Positions 6,761 through 15,000 of a DNA stretch of 15,378 nucleotides are shown here, one piece after another. How positions within the stretch are numbered: position 1 is the first letter of the stretch; each line of letters opens with the position of its first letter. The position numbers and the translations under genes were made by a program. This DNA comes from Jutongia huaianensis (lineage in GTDB: Bacteria > Bacillota > Clostridia > Lachnospirales > Lachnospiraceae): contig NZ_JACRSX010000027.1 in the NCBI RefSeq assembly GCF_014384985.1, forward strand, positions 1 through 15,378. Direction: 5' to 3'. The notes beneath the pieces were generated by a model. That model searched no databases and was not told where the DNA came from. It saw only the letters and a list, made by a program, of their open reading frames with translations.

Positions 6761-9733
6761 ATGAGAAGGATTACAAAAATACTGACTGCCTCTATCCTTG
6801 CGGTAAGTCTTTTTTCCGGTTCTGTATTATCTGCATTTCCTGCTGTTGCAGTAGAAAAAACATACACCACAAAGGATCTGTTTTCCAAAATATTGCCGGA
6901 CAATGCCACGATCACCATTTCGGATCTCGATGATCTCAACCGTCTGGACACTTATATACAAACCGGTATGTTAAATAAAGATAGCAATTATACTTTTCGT
7001 TTAGAAAATGATATTGCTTTATCTGATTATACATTTGACCGTCAGAATGATTCCTCTAAGATTACGATCTATGAAAATCAAAAGCCTGCCGCCGTATATG
7101 ATGAAGCCTCTGAAACCTTCTATACTGATGATTCCCTGCAGACCGTCAGTGATTTTTCTTTTCAGGGCAAGTCCTGGAAGCCCAGTGGCTCCCGGTCATT
7201 CTGTGCTTCCTTTGATGGTAACGGTCATCAGATCACCGGTCTGTGGAGCTTTCCGGACACAGATTACAAACAGACTGCTTTTGGTCTCTTTGCCGGTCTG
7301 TCCGGTGCAAGGATTTCGAATCTGACCATCAACGGTGCATTTATTTCTGCAGATTATAATTTGAGTAAAAACACGACAGATTCCTTCGATTCATTAGGAA
7401 TACTTTCTGCCGTGAGCTCCAATAGCAGCATTGTAAACTGTTCTATCCAAAATGCCTTTATTTCTGCCGGAGATTACCGGTCCGTTGGGGCACTCTGCGG
7501 TCAGTCCGAAGAGGATTCCTTTGACAATGTTACCGTAGATGCCTCCATCCGGCTTCACACCGGTAAAACAGAGGACGAAAGCACTTCCCACCGGCTTATC
7601 ACTAAAGCCTGTGGTATGCTCACCGGAACATACACCGGACAGATGCTTACTGCCTTTGTCAACAGCAAAGCATCCGGACAGATCACAGATGAGGATTCTT
7701 ACTTCTCCGTAGGAGGACTTTGCGGAAAAGCAGAGTCCATGATCTATATGACCAATTGCACCAACAGCACAGAGATTTCATCCGCAGGCATTGCCGGCGG
7801 TCTGGTGGGTAGTGCAGCCATCACTCCCATCCGATCCGACTATCGTAATTCACTTCCTATTTATATGAACCATGTTGAAAATACTGCCTCCATTTCCGGG
7901 ATCTACGCCGGAGGGATCATTGGCGTCTCCTACGACGAGGAATTTTTTGAACATTCCATGAATGAACCTTTTGATATGAATTATCAAACCCCTCTGACAG
8001 TGATAATCGGCGGCGAAAATTCCGGTGCCATCCGGGCATCCTCCCGCGGTGGCGGTATAATCGGTCAGGGTGCTGTCCCTTATTTAAAGGACTGCAGCAA
8101 CCATGGAACAATCGTTAACATCGAAAAAGAAGCTTCCCTTGCCAATCTGGGCTCCCTTGTTTTTTCTTCTGAATATGGCAAATTATACGCCAGCCAGAAC
8201 GACCTGATCACAGCGGATCTGCAAAATATCCAGGATCAGATGGCAGGCATTGGAGGTCTGATCGGACAGTGCTATTGTATATCCTATATTTATAATAGTT
8301 ATAATGATGCAAATCTGATCACACGTTTTGCAATCTGTGGCGGATTACTTGGCCGTGTTTCCGAAGAATATGTAACAGGGCTGCTGTCCATGGAAAATTG
8401 TTTTCACAGCGGTCAGATCACTCAGGAGCAAAGTGGCTCAGACCCTGCGATCCAGCCGATTCCTAATGACAGCTCCGACGCTTCCCCTTCAAGCTCCCCT
8501 ACTCCTGTGATAGATCGTCCGGCTTCCTCCTCGGATACACAGACTCTTCGTCCGGTTCTGACAGCCAGTCTGATCGGATATTGTTGTGATCTGTTATACA
8601 GCCGGAATATCCGCTATTGTTATACCACCCAGTCATCCCTTCCCTTGTGTGGCTACTGGGGCTATTCTATTCTGGATGGAACCCCTCTTTCAGAAGATGT
8701 TTCACCGGTAAGTCCTTCCGAATGTGCTGTGATCTCAACAGCACAGCTGACAGGTTCCGAAAGCAGCCAGACCATCGGAAATGATTCCTATAACAGCTAT
8801 CCGGATCTTCTGTCCTGCCTCAATGCCTGGATAGAAAATAAAAAGAATAATGAACGATATTACCTGTCCGGTTATTATTATTTTTCACAAGAACCATCCG
8901 CATGGACAGAAGATAGCAGCCACCCTGTTCTCTCCCTTCAGAGTGTGCCGGATCCACGCTATTCTCCACTTCCTGTTACCATGCCACCGGCTCGAACGAC
9001 CACTCCGGATCCCTCCGTCGTTTCGCCGGAACCGTCAATTTCCTTAGCCCCCAGTCCGGAAACCTCCAGCGAAACCGAACAGCCTGCAGAAACGTCATCT
9101 GCTGCCGAAACGAAACCCGTATTACTTAAGACAACTGCCGACCGGCGAGGTGGAATCCGTATTGTCTGGAGCTGCGCCACGCTTTATGACGGTTATCAGA
9201 TATATCGTGCCACAAGCCGGAATGCTGCTTTCCGTTCTATTGTGTCCCTGAACACCTCCCGGAGGTCCAAATATTTCACCCAGACCACAACAGCAAAGAA
9301 CATCCGAAGCACCTACATTGATGTAACAACAAAGCCGGAACAAACGTATTATTATAAGATCGTTCCATATAACCGTCACAACTCTTCTAACATCTATGGA
9401 ACTGCCAGTGATATCGGAAATGCCACAGCCCGCCTGATGGCCCCTGTACTGACCGTCCGGCGGAAGAAAAATGCTGACGGACAGCGTTATCTGCGGATCA
9501 AACTCCGCCGGTATCAGGGTCGCTATGCCGATATCTACATTCGCAAAAACCAAAAAAAATATACTCTGCTGCAATTGCGAAACGATAATATCAAACAGCA
9601 GAAAGCAACCTTTGACCTGCACTATACCTTCCGAAAAGCAACGATTGCCGTCAAGGTACAGACCTTCCATAAGAAAAAACGTACAAATGGAAGTTTTTAT
9701 TCAAAAGAAATCGTATTGCAGATCAGAGAGTAA
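6761..9733 (+). CDS. Secreted beta-helix (GLUG-like) and Fn3-like surface protein
   Basis: A 990-residue exported protein. It begins with a typical signal peptide (MRRITKI, then a hydrophobic core to residue 25) and a likely signal peptidase site after AVA at 30. Residues about 175-545 contain repeated glycine-bounded strands of GLUG type, such as GLFAGLSGARISNLTING, VGGLCGKAES, AGGLVGSA, AGGIIG, GIGGLIGQ and CGGLLGRV, consistent with a right-handed beta helix. Two Pro/Ser/Thr linkers lie near 561-595 and 730-786. A fibronectin III-like domain follows at about 790-890 (IVWSCATLYDGYQIYRA, then TYYYKIVPYN), with another beta-rich unit to the end. No LPxTG sortase signal or C-terminal membrane helix is present, so it is probably released or held non-covalently. 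The kinase gene follows after 44 bases. It may bind carbohydrate or another surface; the ligand is unknown. Confidence 0.85.
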   Translation: MRRITKILTASILAVSLFSGSVLSAFPAVAVEKTYTTKDLFSKILPDNATITISDLDDLNRLDTYIQTGMLNKDSNYTFRLENDIALSDYTFDRQNDSSKITIYENQKPAAVYDEASETFYTDDSLQTVSDFSFQGKSWKPSGSRSFCASFDGNGHQITGLWSFPDTDYKQTAFGLFAGLSGARISNLTINGAFISADYNLSKNTTDSFDSLGILSAVSSNSSIVNCSIQNAFISAGDYRSVGALCGQSEEDSFDNVTVDASIRLHTGKTEDESTSHRLITKACGMLTGTYTGQMLTAFVNSKASGQITDEDSYFSVGGLCGKAESMIYMTNCTNSTEISSAGIAGGLVGSAAITPIRSDYRNSLPIYMNHVENTASISGIYAGGIIGVSYDEEFFEHSMNEPFDMNYQTPLTVIIGGENSGAIRASSRGGGIIGQGAVPYLKDCSNHGTIVNIEKEASLANLGSLVFSSEYGKLYASQNDLITADLQNIQDQMAGIGGLIGQCYCISYIYNSYNDANLITRFAICGGLLGRVSEEYVTGLLSMENCFHSGQITQEQSGSDPAIQPIPNDSSDASPSSSPTPVIDRPASSSDTQTLRPVLTASLIGYCCDLLYSRNIRYCYTTQSSLPLCGYWGYSILDGTPLSEDVSPVSPSECAVISTAQLTGSESSQTIGNDSYNSYPDLLSCLNAWIENKKNNERYYLSGYYYFSQEPSAWTEDSSHPVLSLQSVPDPRYSPLPVTMPPARTTTPDPSVVSPEPSISLAPSPETSSETEQPAETSSAAETKPVLLKTTADRRGGIRIVWSCATLYDGYQIYRATSRNAAFRSIVSLNTSRRSKYFTQTTTAKNIRSTYIDVTTKPEQTYYYKIVPYNRHNSSNIYGTASDIGNATARLMAPVLTVRRKKNADGQRYLRIKLRRYQGRYADIYIRKNQKKYTLLQLRNDNIKQQKATFDLHYTFRKATIAVKVQTFHKKKRTNGSFYSKEIVLQIRE

Positions 9734-9777
9734 CTATTTATACTTTATTATAATATACAATCAAGAGGTGTCCTTTT

Positions 9778-11235
9778 ATGAGCAGCAAACAGAATTTATT
9801 CCGGCCGGGAGACATTATCCGGGAACGATACGAAATATTGGAAGAACTGGGAAGCGGTGGCTTTGCCACCACATATAAAGCTCAGGACCTTTCTCTTGGA
9901 ATTCCTGTTGCTCTGAAGGTGTATCACCGCAGCTCCTTTACCGGCCAGGAGGATGCACTGAAGGAAGCAAAGATCGCCGCAGGTCTTTATGACCTGGAGG
10001 GTATCGCATCCGCCAGAGATTTTTTCGGCGAAAACGATATTCCATGCATTGTGATGGAATATGTGAAAGGAGTCAGTATTAAGGATTATGTTCGTGAACA
10101 TGGCCGTATTGCCGGAAACAAAATGCTTCTTCTGGTCAAGCCTCTGTTAAAAAGCCTGATCAAAATTCACGAAAAAGGGATACTCCATCGGGATATCAGC
10201 GCTGACAATATTTTGTTGACAGAAGACGGGAAACTCAAGCTCATTGATTTTGGTGCAGCCCGCTTTACCCAAAAGGCAAAGGACGCCGAATATACTTTAA
10301 TCTTCAAACGTGGTTTTGCTCCCATTGAACAGTGCAGCAATGTAGGAGAGCAGGGACCCTGGACCGATGTTTACGGAATCTGTGCCACAATGTATTACAT
10401 GGTGACCGGGATCATTCCCGATGATTCTGTCAATCGTTATGTAGACGATCAAATGCTTCCCCTGCAGCGGATCGATGGCATCAAATTAAATCAGCATGAA
10501 ATCGCCTGCATTTCCAAGGGACTGGCTGTCCGTATCGAAGACCGATATGACTCCATTGCTCTCCTATATGCAGATCTCTACGGAGCAGGCGCAAACGATA
10601 CCTTAAATCCTCTTTCAGATCATACCACCTTAAAGCCTGCAGCATTCCGTCCCACAGAAATAAATTTTACGGAAAAGCTTCTGTCAGATCTTGCCCGGTC
10701 CGTAAAGAAGAAACAGTTTCATTCCTTACATCGAAGGAAACTTATGATCCTTGCACTGTTTTTGCTACTGGCTCTGACCGGCACCGGAATATATTTCTAT
10801 AACTCCACGCATCCAAAGAATGCCTCCTCCCTGAATACCGTCTCGCCTGCCCGGACAGTTTCTCCCGCCACAGCACCCTCAGCGACAGCTCCCTTTACCA
10901 CCGTCCCGGCTGCCACCCAGACTCCTCCGCCGTCAGAAGGCAACGCAACAGCAAAGCCTCGTAAAAACACGAAAAAAACGGCAACAGACCGTCCTGCCAC
11001 CAAAAGTAATCCAGGTAAAAACAACAAAGCCATACAAAATAGTGGCAGCTCCACAAAAAACAACAGTACTATGCAAAATAATGGCAGCTCCACAAAAAAA
11101 ACAACGGCTGCACCAAATAGCAACCGCTCCACAAATAGCAGGACGCCCACGCCAAAAAACAACCGCTCCACAAATAGCAAAACTCCCGCACCAAAGCGAA
11201 ACCAACGATTTGACGGAGATCTGGATGATCTGTAA
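9778..11235 (+). CDS. Transmembrane Hanks-type Ser/Thr protein kinase
   Basis: A 485-residue membrane kinase. The cytoplasmic kinase domain covers residues 18-270: glycine loop GSGGFA at 25-30, ATP-binding Lys47 (VALK), alpha-C Glu63, catalytic HRDISADN at 137-144 (Asp139, Asn144), metal-binding DFG at 157-159, APIE at 181-184 and DVYG at 197-200. The usual catalytic-loop Lys (HRDxK) is Ser141, as I recall from a clade of clostridial kinases with HRDIS loops, so activity is still expected. A membrane helix lies at 321-340, after basic residues. The outer tail, 341-485, is rich in Pro, Thr, Ser, Asn and Lys, ends in acidic DGDLDDL and lacks PASTA domains. The GAGGTG site seven to eight bases before the ATG supports the start. 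It lies between the surface protein gene and the 505-residue gene on the same strand and is probably co-transcribed. Confidence 0.93.
   Translation: MSSKQNLFRPGDIIRERYEILEELGSGGFATTYKAQDLSLGIPVALKVYHRSSFTGQEDALKEAKIAAGLYDLEGIASARDFFGENDIPCIVMEYVKGVSIKDYVREHGRIAGNKMLLLVKPLLKSLIKIHEKGILHRDISADNILLTEDGKLKLIDFGAARFTQKAKDAEYTLIFKRGFAPIEQCSNVGEQGPWTDVYGICATMYYMVTGIIPDDSVNRYVDDQMLPLQRIDGIKLNQHEIACISKGLAVRIEDRYDSIALLYADLYGAGANDTLNPLSDHTTLKPAAFRPTEINFTEKLLSDLARSVKKKQFHSLHRRKLMILALFLLLALTGTGIYFYNSTHPKNASSLNTVSPARTVSPATAPSATAPFTTVPAATQTPPPSEGNATAKPRKNTKKTATDRPATKSNPGKNNKAIQNSGSSTKNNSTMQNNGSSTKKTTAAPNSNRSTNSRTPTPKNNRSTNSKTPAPKRNQRFDGDLDDL
11005..11199 (+). repeat. 39-bp tandem repeat array in the kinase tail (five units)
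   Basis: Four clear in-frame units of 39 bp begin at 11044, 11083, 11122 and 11161. Each carries GCTCCACAAA at the same offset (11048, 11087, 11126, 11165). A more diverged unit at 11005-11043 precedes them. The encoded 13-residue units include GSSTKNNSTMQNN, GSSTKKTTAAPNS, NRSTNSRTPTPKN and NRSTNSKTPAPKR. Units 1-2 resemble one another most, as do units 3-4, suggesting stepwise duplication. Because 39 is divisible by three, changes in copy number would keep the frame and alter tail length. Confidence 0.85.
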
Positions 11236-11269
11236 TAAAACAGAAAGCATCCAAACAAAAAGGAAAGGA

Positions 11270-11286
11270 CAAAGAGCATATCTTTG
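11270..11286 (+). other. Small hairpin between ribosome binding site and start of the 505-residue gene
   Basis: CAAAGA (11270-11275) and TCTTTG (11281-11286) form a 6-bp stem with a 5-base loop. It lies between the purine-rich AGGAAAGG at 11261-11268 and the ATG at 11301, a distance otherwise too long for initiation. Folding would shorten it to about 15 bases. It may influence initiation, but the stem is short and could be chance. Confidence 0.3.
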
Positions 11287-11300
11287 AAATACAAAAGCCC

Positions 11301-12818
11301 ATGAACACAAGCCTTGATATGATCAGACAAATGCAAAAGACAGCCTATCAGAGACCCGATATTTATCTTATCCGGAAATGGTATCATTACGGTCAGACAC
11401 CCTCCACTTCTCCGTCTCAATCCAATCCGGAAGCCCCGGATCCAATACTGTCTGATACAAAGGACGAAATACGCCACACTGCTTATTTAAACTTTTACAA
11501 ACAGATCAAATCATTTAAAGTTGCTTCCCGCCAGACGATCCAACGCTGGTTTGGAATCGATGGATTTGCCGTTCCTTCCCGCCGGCAGCTTCTTTCCTGT
11601 GCTCTTTTTCTCCACTTCTCTCTTGAAGAAACGCAGGATTACCTGCTTCATTATCTTTCCCAATGGGATCTGCAGGTAAACGATTACGAAGAAATGATCT
11701 GTATGTATTGTCTGGAAAATCAGCTTGGTTATGACAGCTTTGAATTTATGGTTCATTTTTTTGAAACACATACCGATCAGGAACTGCGCCCCCTGCAAAC
11801 GGCACAGACAGACCTGCTCAAAAAAACCTATAAAAAGAAAAAATCTTTGCCACAGCAGGAATTTCTTCTGTGGATGTGTCAAAGTGCAGAGCTATTTAAG
11901 GGCTATAGTATGACTGTCTACAGCTATTATATTCACCTGCTCAATGAAGCATTTCAATATTATCAAAAAGAATGTCTGGGCGAATTGCAGATGCTTTTGA
12001 CGCGTACCGATTATGAAGACTGGAAAACCTCAAATGCAAACAGCCTCTCCCATATGAATACGGAAAAGGAACGGATCCGCCGTTATCTCAAAAACATGCA
12101 GCGACGCAAATCTCCTTCTGCGTCCCCGGAAGACCTGAAGGAGATTCAAAATCTTTATGTGATCGCCTATGCTCCAAAAGCGCGTATTTCCGATCTGTTA
12201 AACCAGATTTATCACAATAATAAAAAAGACTCCGCCACCTGGAATCACGAAATGTTTGCGCAGTTATCCGATTTTCTCGGTGAGGAAATGCAATGGGAAA
12301 ATTCCAAATATATTTCCGAGCTTTTATCCATGTCCGTCCAAAAAGAACGTCAGATGCTCTATCAACGCGCAAGGGCTGCATTGGAACTGTCTGACCCTGA
12401 AAAGCCATGTCCCGGCTGGATCTGCCGTCTCCTGAACGGAAACTATCCGGATCAAAAATCTCTCTCCGTAAAGGATGCCCGCAAAACTATCACAAAGGAA
12501 TTAAAAAAACAGAAGACCCGAGTCCGAAACATCCAGCGTTCCGATCTCCTTCTTCTGATTCAATACATATATTCTGTAAAATATGATTCCGAAACGCAGC
12601 AGAATCTGACCGGATACCGCAAAGAGGATGCCATAGACGGCTTTGTTACTCTTTCCAATACCATTCTGGCCACTTGCGGTATGCGCGGGATCAATCCTTC
12701 CTACCGGCTAGACCAGCTTCTGCTCTCCTGTATTACTGATGAAGAAATCATTTTATTAGGAAATCTGCTGGATACCAGTTTTGATGAGGAGGAAGTCCCG
12801 TCCAATCACAGTTGTTGA
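11301..12818 (+). CDS. Unknown 505-residue cytoplasmic protein, kinase-operon partner
   Basis: I do not recognise a named family. The protein has no signal peptide or membrane helix. A Ser/Pro-rich linker covers residues 31-50. Residues about 74-120 contain RQTIQRWFGIDGFAVPSR followed by LLSCALFLHFSLEETQDYLL, a helical arrangement that resembles a lambda-repressor-like helix-turn-helix core (inference). The rest is helical and charged, with a basic stretch at 177-182 (KKTYKKKK) and an acidic C-terminus (FDEEEVPSNHSC). It follows the kinase by 65 bases and may be its substrate or effector. The ATG at 11301 has no close Shine-Dalgarno; the nearest purine run is 32 bases upstream, and no better in-frame ATG, GTG or TTG start was found there. 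A start at the ATG at 11319 (Met7) cannot be excluded. It ends 18 bases from the convergent sigH gene. Confidence 0.75.
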   Translation: MNTSLDMIRQMQKTAYQRPDIYLIRKWYHYGQTPSTSPSQSNPEAPDPILSDTKDEIRHTAYLNFYKQIKSFKVASRQTIQRWFGIDGFAVPSRRQLLSCALFLHFSLEETQDYLLHYLSQWDLQVNDYEEMICMYCLENQLGYDSFEFMVHFFETHTDQELRPLQTAQTDLLKKTYKKKKSLPQQEFLLWMCQSAELFKGYSMTVYSYYIHLLNEAFQYYQKECLGELQMLLTRTDYEDWKTSNANSLSHMNTEKERIRRYLKNMQRRKSPSASPEDLKEIQNLYVIAYAPKARISDLLNQIYHNNKKDSATWNHEMFAQLSDFLGEEMQWENSKYISELLSMSVQKERQMLYQRARAALELSDPEKPCPGWICRLLNGNYPDQKSLSVKDARKTITKELKKQKTRVRNIQRSDLLLLIQYIYSVKYDSETQQNLTGYRKEDAIDGFVTLSNTILATCGMRGINPSYRLDQLLLSCITDEEIILLGNLLDTSFDEEEVPSNHSC

Positions 12819-12836
12819 TCATATATCTGTGCCCGG

Positions 12837-13460
12837 CTATTTCTTTAATGCCTTATTTACTTTCGTTTTGATCCGCTGCAGGGCGTTATCAATGGACTTG
12901 GGCTCCTTCTTCATCTGCCTTGCGATCTCCTGATAAGTCATCCCGTCCATATAAAGATCAAAAACCTTTTTTTCCAATGGACTTAGTGCTGTTTCTATCT
13001 GTTCGCGGAGATTGCGGACGTTTTCCCGGTCGATCAATATTTCCTCCGGGCTGAGCTCTGCCGCCTCCAGAGAATGATCCACCATAAAACTTCCATTCTC
13101 TGCTCCGTCCTGCTCTAAATATGCCGGTGAATAAATAGATACATATGTATTCAACGGAATGTTTTTCTTGCGGTTTGAGGATTTTACAGCCGAATAAAGC
13201 TGTCTGCTGATACAGAGCTCCGCAAATGTCGAAAAGACTGCCTCTTTAGAGCTGTCATAGTCCTGAATCGCCTTAAATAGACCAATCATCCCCTCCTGCA
13301 TCAGATCATCCTGATCTCCACCGATCATAAACAAAGATCTCGCACGTTTGCGGACGATTCCCTTATACCGGCGCATTAATGCGTCAATCGCCGCATGATC
13401 CTGACTCTGCGCCCGGCAGATCAGTTCCTCTTCCGGCATTGTCTCAAAGTTTTCCGTCAT
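12837..13460 (-). CDS. sigH: RNA polymerase sigma-H factor (Spo0H family)
   Basis: A 207-residue sigma-70 family protein matching the SigH (Spo0H) family in length and layout. SigH directs RNA polymerase to transition-state and early sporulation promoters. Region 2 spans about residues 20-100, with the core-binding segment DDLMQEGMIGLFKAIQDYD at 51-69 and the -10-binding segment near 76-100 (FSTFAELCISRQLYSAVK). The region 4 helix-turn-helix is at about 174-205 (MTYQEIARQMKKEPKSIDNA). GGAGG ten bases before the ATG supports the start. It follows rlmB after a 91-base gap containing a perfect TATAAT (13510-13515) without a clear -35, so it may have its own promoter. In Bacillus a yacP gene lies between rlmB and sigH; here it is absent. 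It is convergent with the 505-residue gene. Confidence 0.93.
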   Translation of the reverse strand: MTENFETMPEEELICRAQSQDHAAIDALMRRYKGIVRKRARSLFMIGGDQDDLMQEGMIGLFKAIQDYDSSKEAVFSTFAELCISRQLYSAVKSSNRKKNIPLNTYVSIYSPAYLEQDGAENGSFMVDHSLEAAELSPEEILIDRENVRNLREQIETALSPLEKKVFDLYMDGMTYQEIARQMKKEPKSIDNALQRIKTKVNKALKK

Positions 13461-13551
13461 TCTTTTCCATCCTCCAAACCAATATTACGGTTTTCTCCCC
13501 CTTTAACAGATTATATTTTATGATCTATTCCCAAATATATCTGTCTTAAGA

Positions 13552-14304
13552 TTATTTTCCTGCCTTATTTAATCTCTGACGTACAATTTCATACGAAAGC
13601 ACACCCATTGCTACAGAAGCATTGAGCGAATCAATATCTCCAAACATCGGTATACTGGCTACAAAATCACAATTTTCTTTCACAAGACGGCTCACACCAT
13701 CTCCCTCATTTCCAATCACGACACCCATAGGACCTGTCAGGTCGAGAGAATACATGGATTCGCCACCCATATCACCACAGACAAACCACATTCCTTTTTC
13801 CTTCAGCTCCTCCATAGTTCTGACCAGATTGGTAACCTTTGCTACCGGCGTATAATTGATTGCTCCGGCAGATGCCTTGGCCACAGTGGCGGTCAAACCA
13901 ACCGCACGCCGTTTTGGAATAATGACACCGTGTGCACCAACCTGATTGGCTGTTCGAATGATAGAACCCAGATTATGCGGATCCTCAATATTGTCCAAAA
14001 GGATCAGAAACGGTGCCTCTCCCTTTTTCTCTGCAGCTTCAAGCATCTCGTCAACCGTTCCGTACTCATATGCGGCAGCATAAGCAATAACTCCCTGGTG
14101 CTTTCCTGTCTCCGACATCTGATCCAGTCGTTCCTTTTTTACAAAATTCACAATCGTATCTACCTTCTTGGCCTCCCGAAGAATTGTCCGGATCGGACCA
14201 TCCTGGCATCCATCCAGCAGAAATACCTTATCAATGGTCTTTCCTGCCCGGAATGCCTCCAGCACTGCATTTCTTCCCTCTATCGTAAGCTCCTCGTATC
14301 TCAT
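13552..14304 (-). CDS. rlmB: 23S rRNA (guanosine-2'-O-)-methyltransferase RlmB
   Basis: A 250-residue SpoU/TrmH-family enzyme that uses S-adenosylmethionine to 2'-O-methylate 23S rRNA (G2251 in E. coli numbering) in the peptidyl-transferase region. The N-terminal 1-75 is the substrate-binding domain, starting with EGRNAVLEAFRAGKTIDKVF. The SPOUT trefoil-knot catalytic domain follows, with motif 1 NIEDPHNLGSIIRTA at 105-119 (catalytic Arg117), motif 2 GVVIGNEGDGVS at 194-205 and motif 3 IPMFGDIDSLNASVAMG at 218-234. Length and motifs are normal for the family. AAAGGA 9-10 bases before the ATG supports the start. It lies 44 bases after mrnC in the conserved mrnC-rlmB-sigH order. The assignment to RlmB rather than another TrmH-group methyltransferase rests on this neighbourhood and the N-terminal domain. 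Confidence 0.93.
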   Translation of the reverse strand: MRYEELTIEGRNAVLEAFRAGKTIDKVFLLDGCQDGPIRTILREAKKVDTIVNFVKKERLDQMSETGKHQGVIAYAAAYEYGTVDEMLEAAEKKGEAPFLILLDNIEDPHNLGSIIRTANQVGAHGVIIPKRRAVGLTATVAKASAGAINYTPVAKVTNLVRTMEELKEKGMWFVCGDMGGESMYSLDLTGPMGVVIGNEGDGVSRLVKENCDFVASIPMFGDIDSLNASVAMGVLSYEIVRQRLNKAGK

Positions 14305-14348
14305 ATCTATTCTTCCTTTCTCTCTAATGAATCATCTTAAATAATTGA

Positions 14349-14822
14349 TTATTGATCAAACTGTTCCGTACGTTCCAGTCCCAGTGCGATCAGTTCAATT
14401 ACCCGCGGCATCTGCTCCTTCAGGTATAAATATCCGATCAGCGCCTCAAATCCTGTGGCTATCCGGTAATCAATGATGGATGCATTTTTTGCTGATGTTC
14501 CTGACTTTGCATTCCTGCCATGATGAAAAACTCTGTTTTCCTCTTCCGTAAGATCCGGCTCTATAGATTCCACAAGCCGTGCCTGGGATTCCGCCTTAAC
14601 GATACTGCTGGTCATTTTATGAAATGTCTTTACACTGTAATTTCCCTTGCGGAGCACCAGCGTCCGTATGATCAGATCATAGACAGCATCACCGATATAC
14701 GCCAGCCCCAGCGCAGAATACTGCTCCGGTTTTAATTTACTTTCTCCAAATTGACGATATATTTCCTCTTGAAACCCGATCTCTTTTATTGATTCTTTTG
14801 TTATGCTTTCCTTGTCATTCAT
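14349..14822 (-). CDS. mrnC: Mini-ribonuclease III (23S rRNA maturation)
   Basis: A 157-residue RNase III-like endonuclease lacking the double-stranded RNA-binding domain, as usual for Mini-III. In Bacillus it trims double-stranded processing stalks of 23S precursor RNA. Signature segments are LGLAYIGDAVYDL at 38-50 (catalytic Asp45) and the downstream RNAKSGTSAKNASIID at 103-118, followed by ATGFEALIGYLYL at 122-134 with metal-binding Glu126. The N-terminal 30 residues are a charged extension. AAAAGGA about six bases before the ATG supports the start. It is the first protein gene after the rRNA-tRNA operon terminator. Its usual upstream neighbour cysS is absent, and the ribosomal operon stands in that position. 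An rRNA-processing enzyme next to an rRNA operon is suggestive but could be chance. Confidence 0.93.
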   Translation of the reverse strand: MNDKESITKESIKEIGFQEEIYRQFGESKLKPEQYSALGLAYIGDAVYDLIIRTLVLRKGNYSVKTFHKMTSSIVKAESQARLVESIEPDLTEEENRVFHHGRNAKSGTSAKNASIIDYRIATGFEALIGYLYLKEQMPRVIELIALGLERTEQFDQ

Positions 14823-14883
14823 ACGTTTTCCTTTTCCACTTTTTAAACTGTAATTATGTTTTATTTTGGGTATTTATATATAG

Positions 14884-14919
14884 AAAAAAATCCTCGAAAC
14901 ATCAGCGTTTCAAGGATTT
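14884..14919 (-). terminator. Intrinsic terminator of the rRNA-tRNA operon
   Basis: On the minus strand, a 13-bp stem with one G-T pair (14907-14919 against 14888-14900, AAATCCTTGAAAC with GTTTCGAGGATTT) encloses a 6-base loop and is followed by a run of T. It begins three bases after tRNA-Cys, so it should end the rRNA-tRNA transcript just before mrnC. Confidence 0.9.
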
Positions 14920-14922
14920 GAG

Positions 14923-14994
14923 AGGCGCAGGCCGGATTTGAACCGGCGCATACTGGTGTTGCAGACCATTGCCTTACCACTTGGCTACTGCGCC
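14923..14994 (-). tRNA. tRNA-Cys (GCA)
   Basis: A 72-base cloverleaf on the minus strand. The 7-bp acceptor stem GGCGCAG pairs with CTGCGCC, and the T arm contains GGTTCAAATCC. The anticodon loop CTGCAAC gives GCA. Discriminator base U. CCA is not encoded. It is the last tRNA before the terminator. Confidence 0.95.
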
Positions 14995-15000
14995 ATATAG

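Noticed and set aside
9122..9670. A 182-codon open frame on the minus strand inside the surface protein gene
   Set aside because: It is antisense to the Fn3-like region, which has clear domain content, and shows no recognisable domain.
9749..9754. TATAAT before the kinase gene as a separate promoter
   Set aside because: No -35 element lies at suitable spacing, and the gene is only 44 bases after the preceding one, so co-transcription is simpler.
10797..11477. A 226-codon open frame on the minus strand over the kinase tail
   Set aside because: It mirrors the repeat-rich, Pro/Thr-coding tail of the kinase; the product is a low-complexity Phe/Val/Leu-rich string, with no supporting start site.
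13510..13515. Perfect TATAAT on the minus strand upstream of sigH as a full promoter
   Set aside because: At 17-18 bases upstream the sequence is ATATTT/TATATT, a poor -35. It may still work as a weak promoter, so it is only mentioned under sigH.
14823..14883. AT-rich leader of mrnC as a promoter region
   Set aside because: Several -10-like hexamers are present, but none has a fitting -35 partner.
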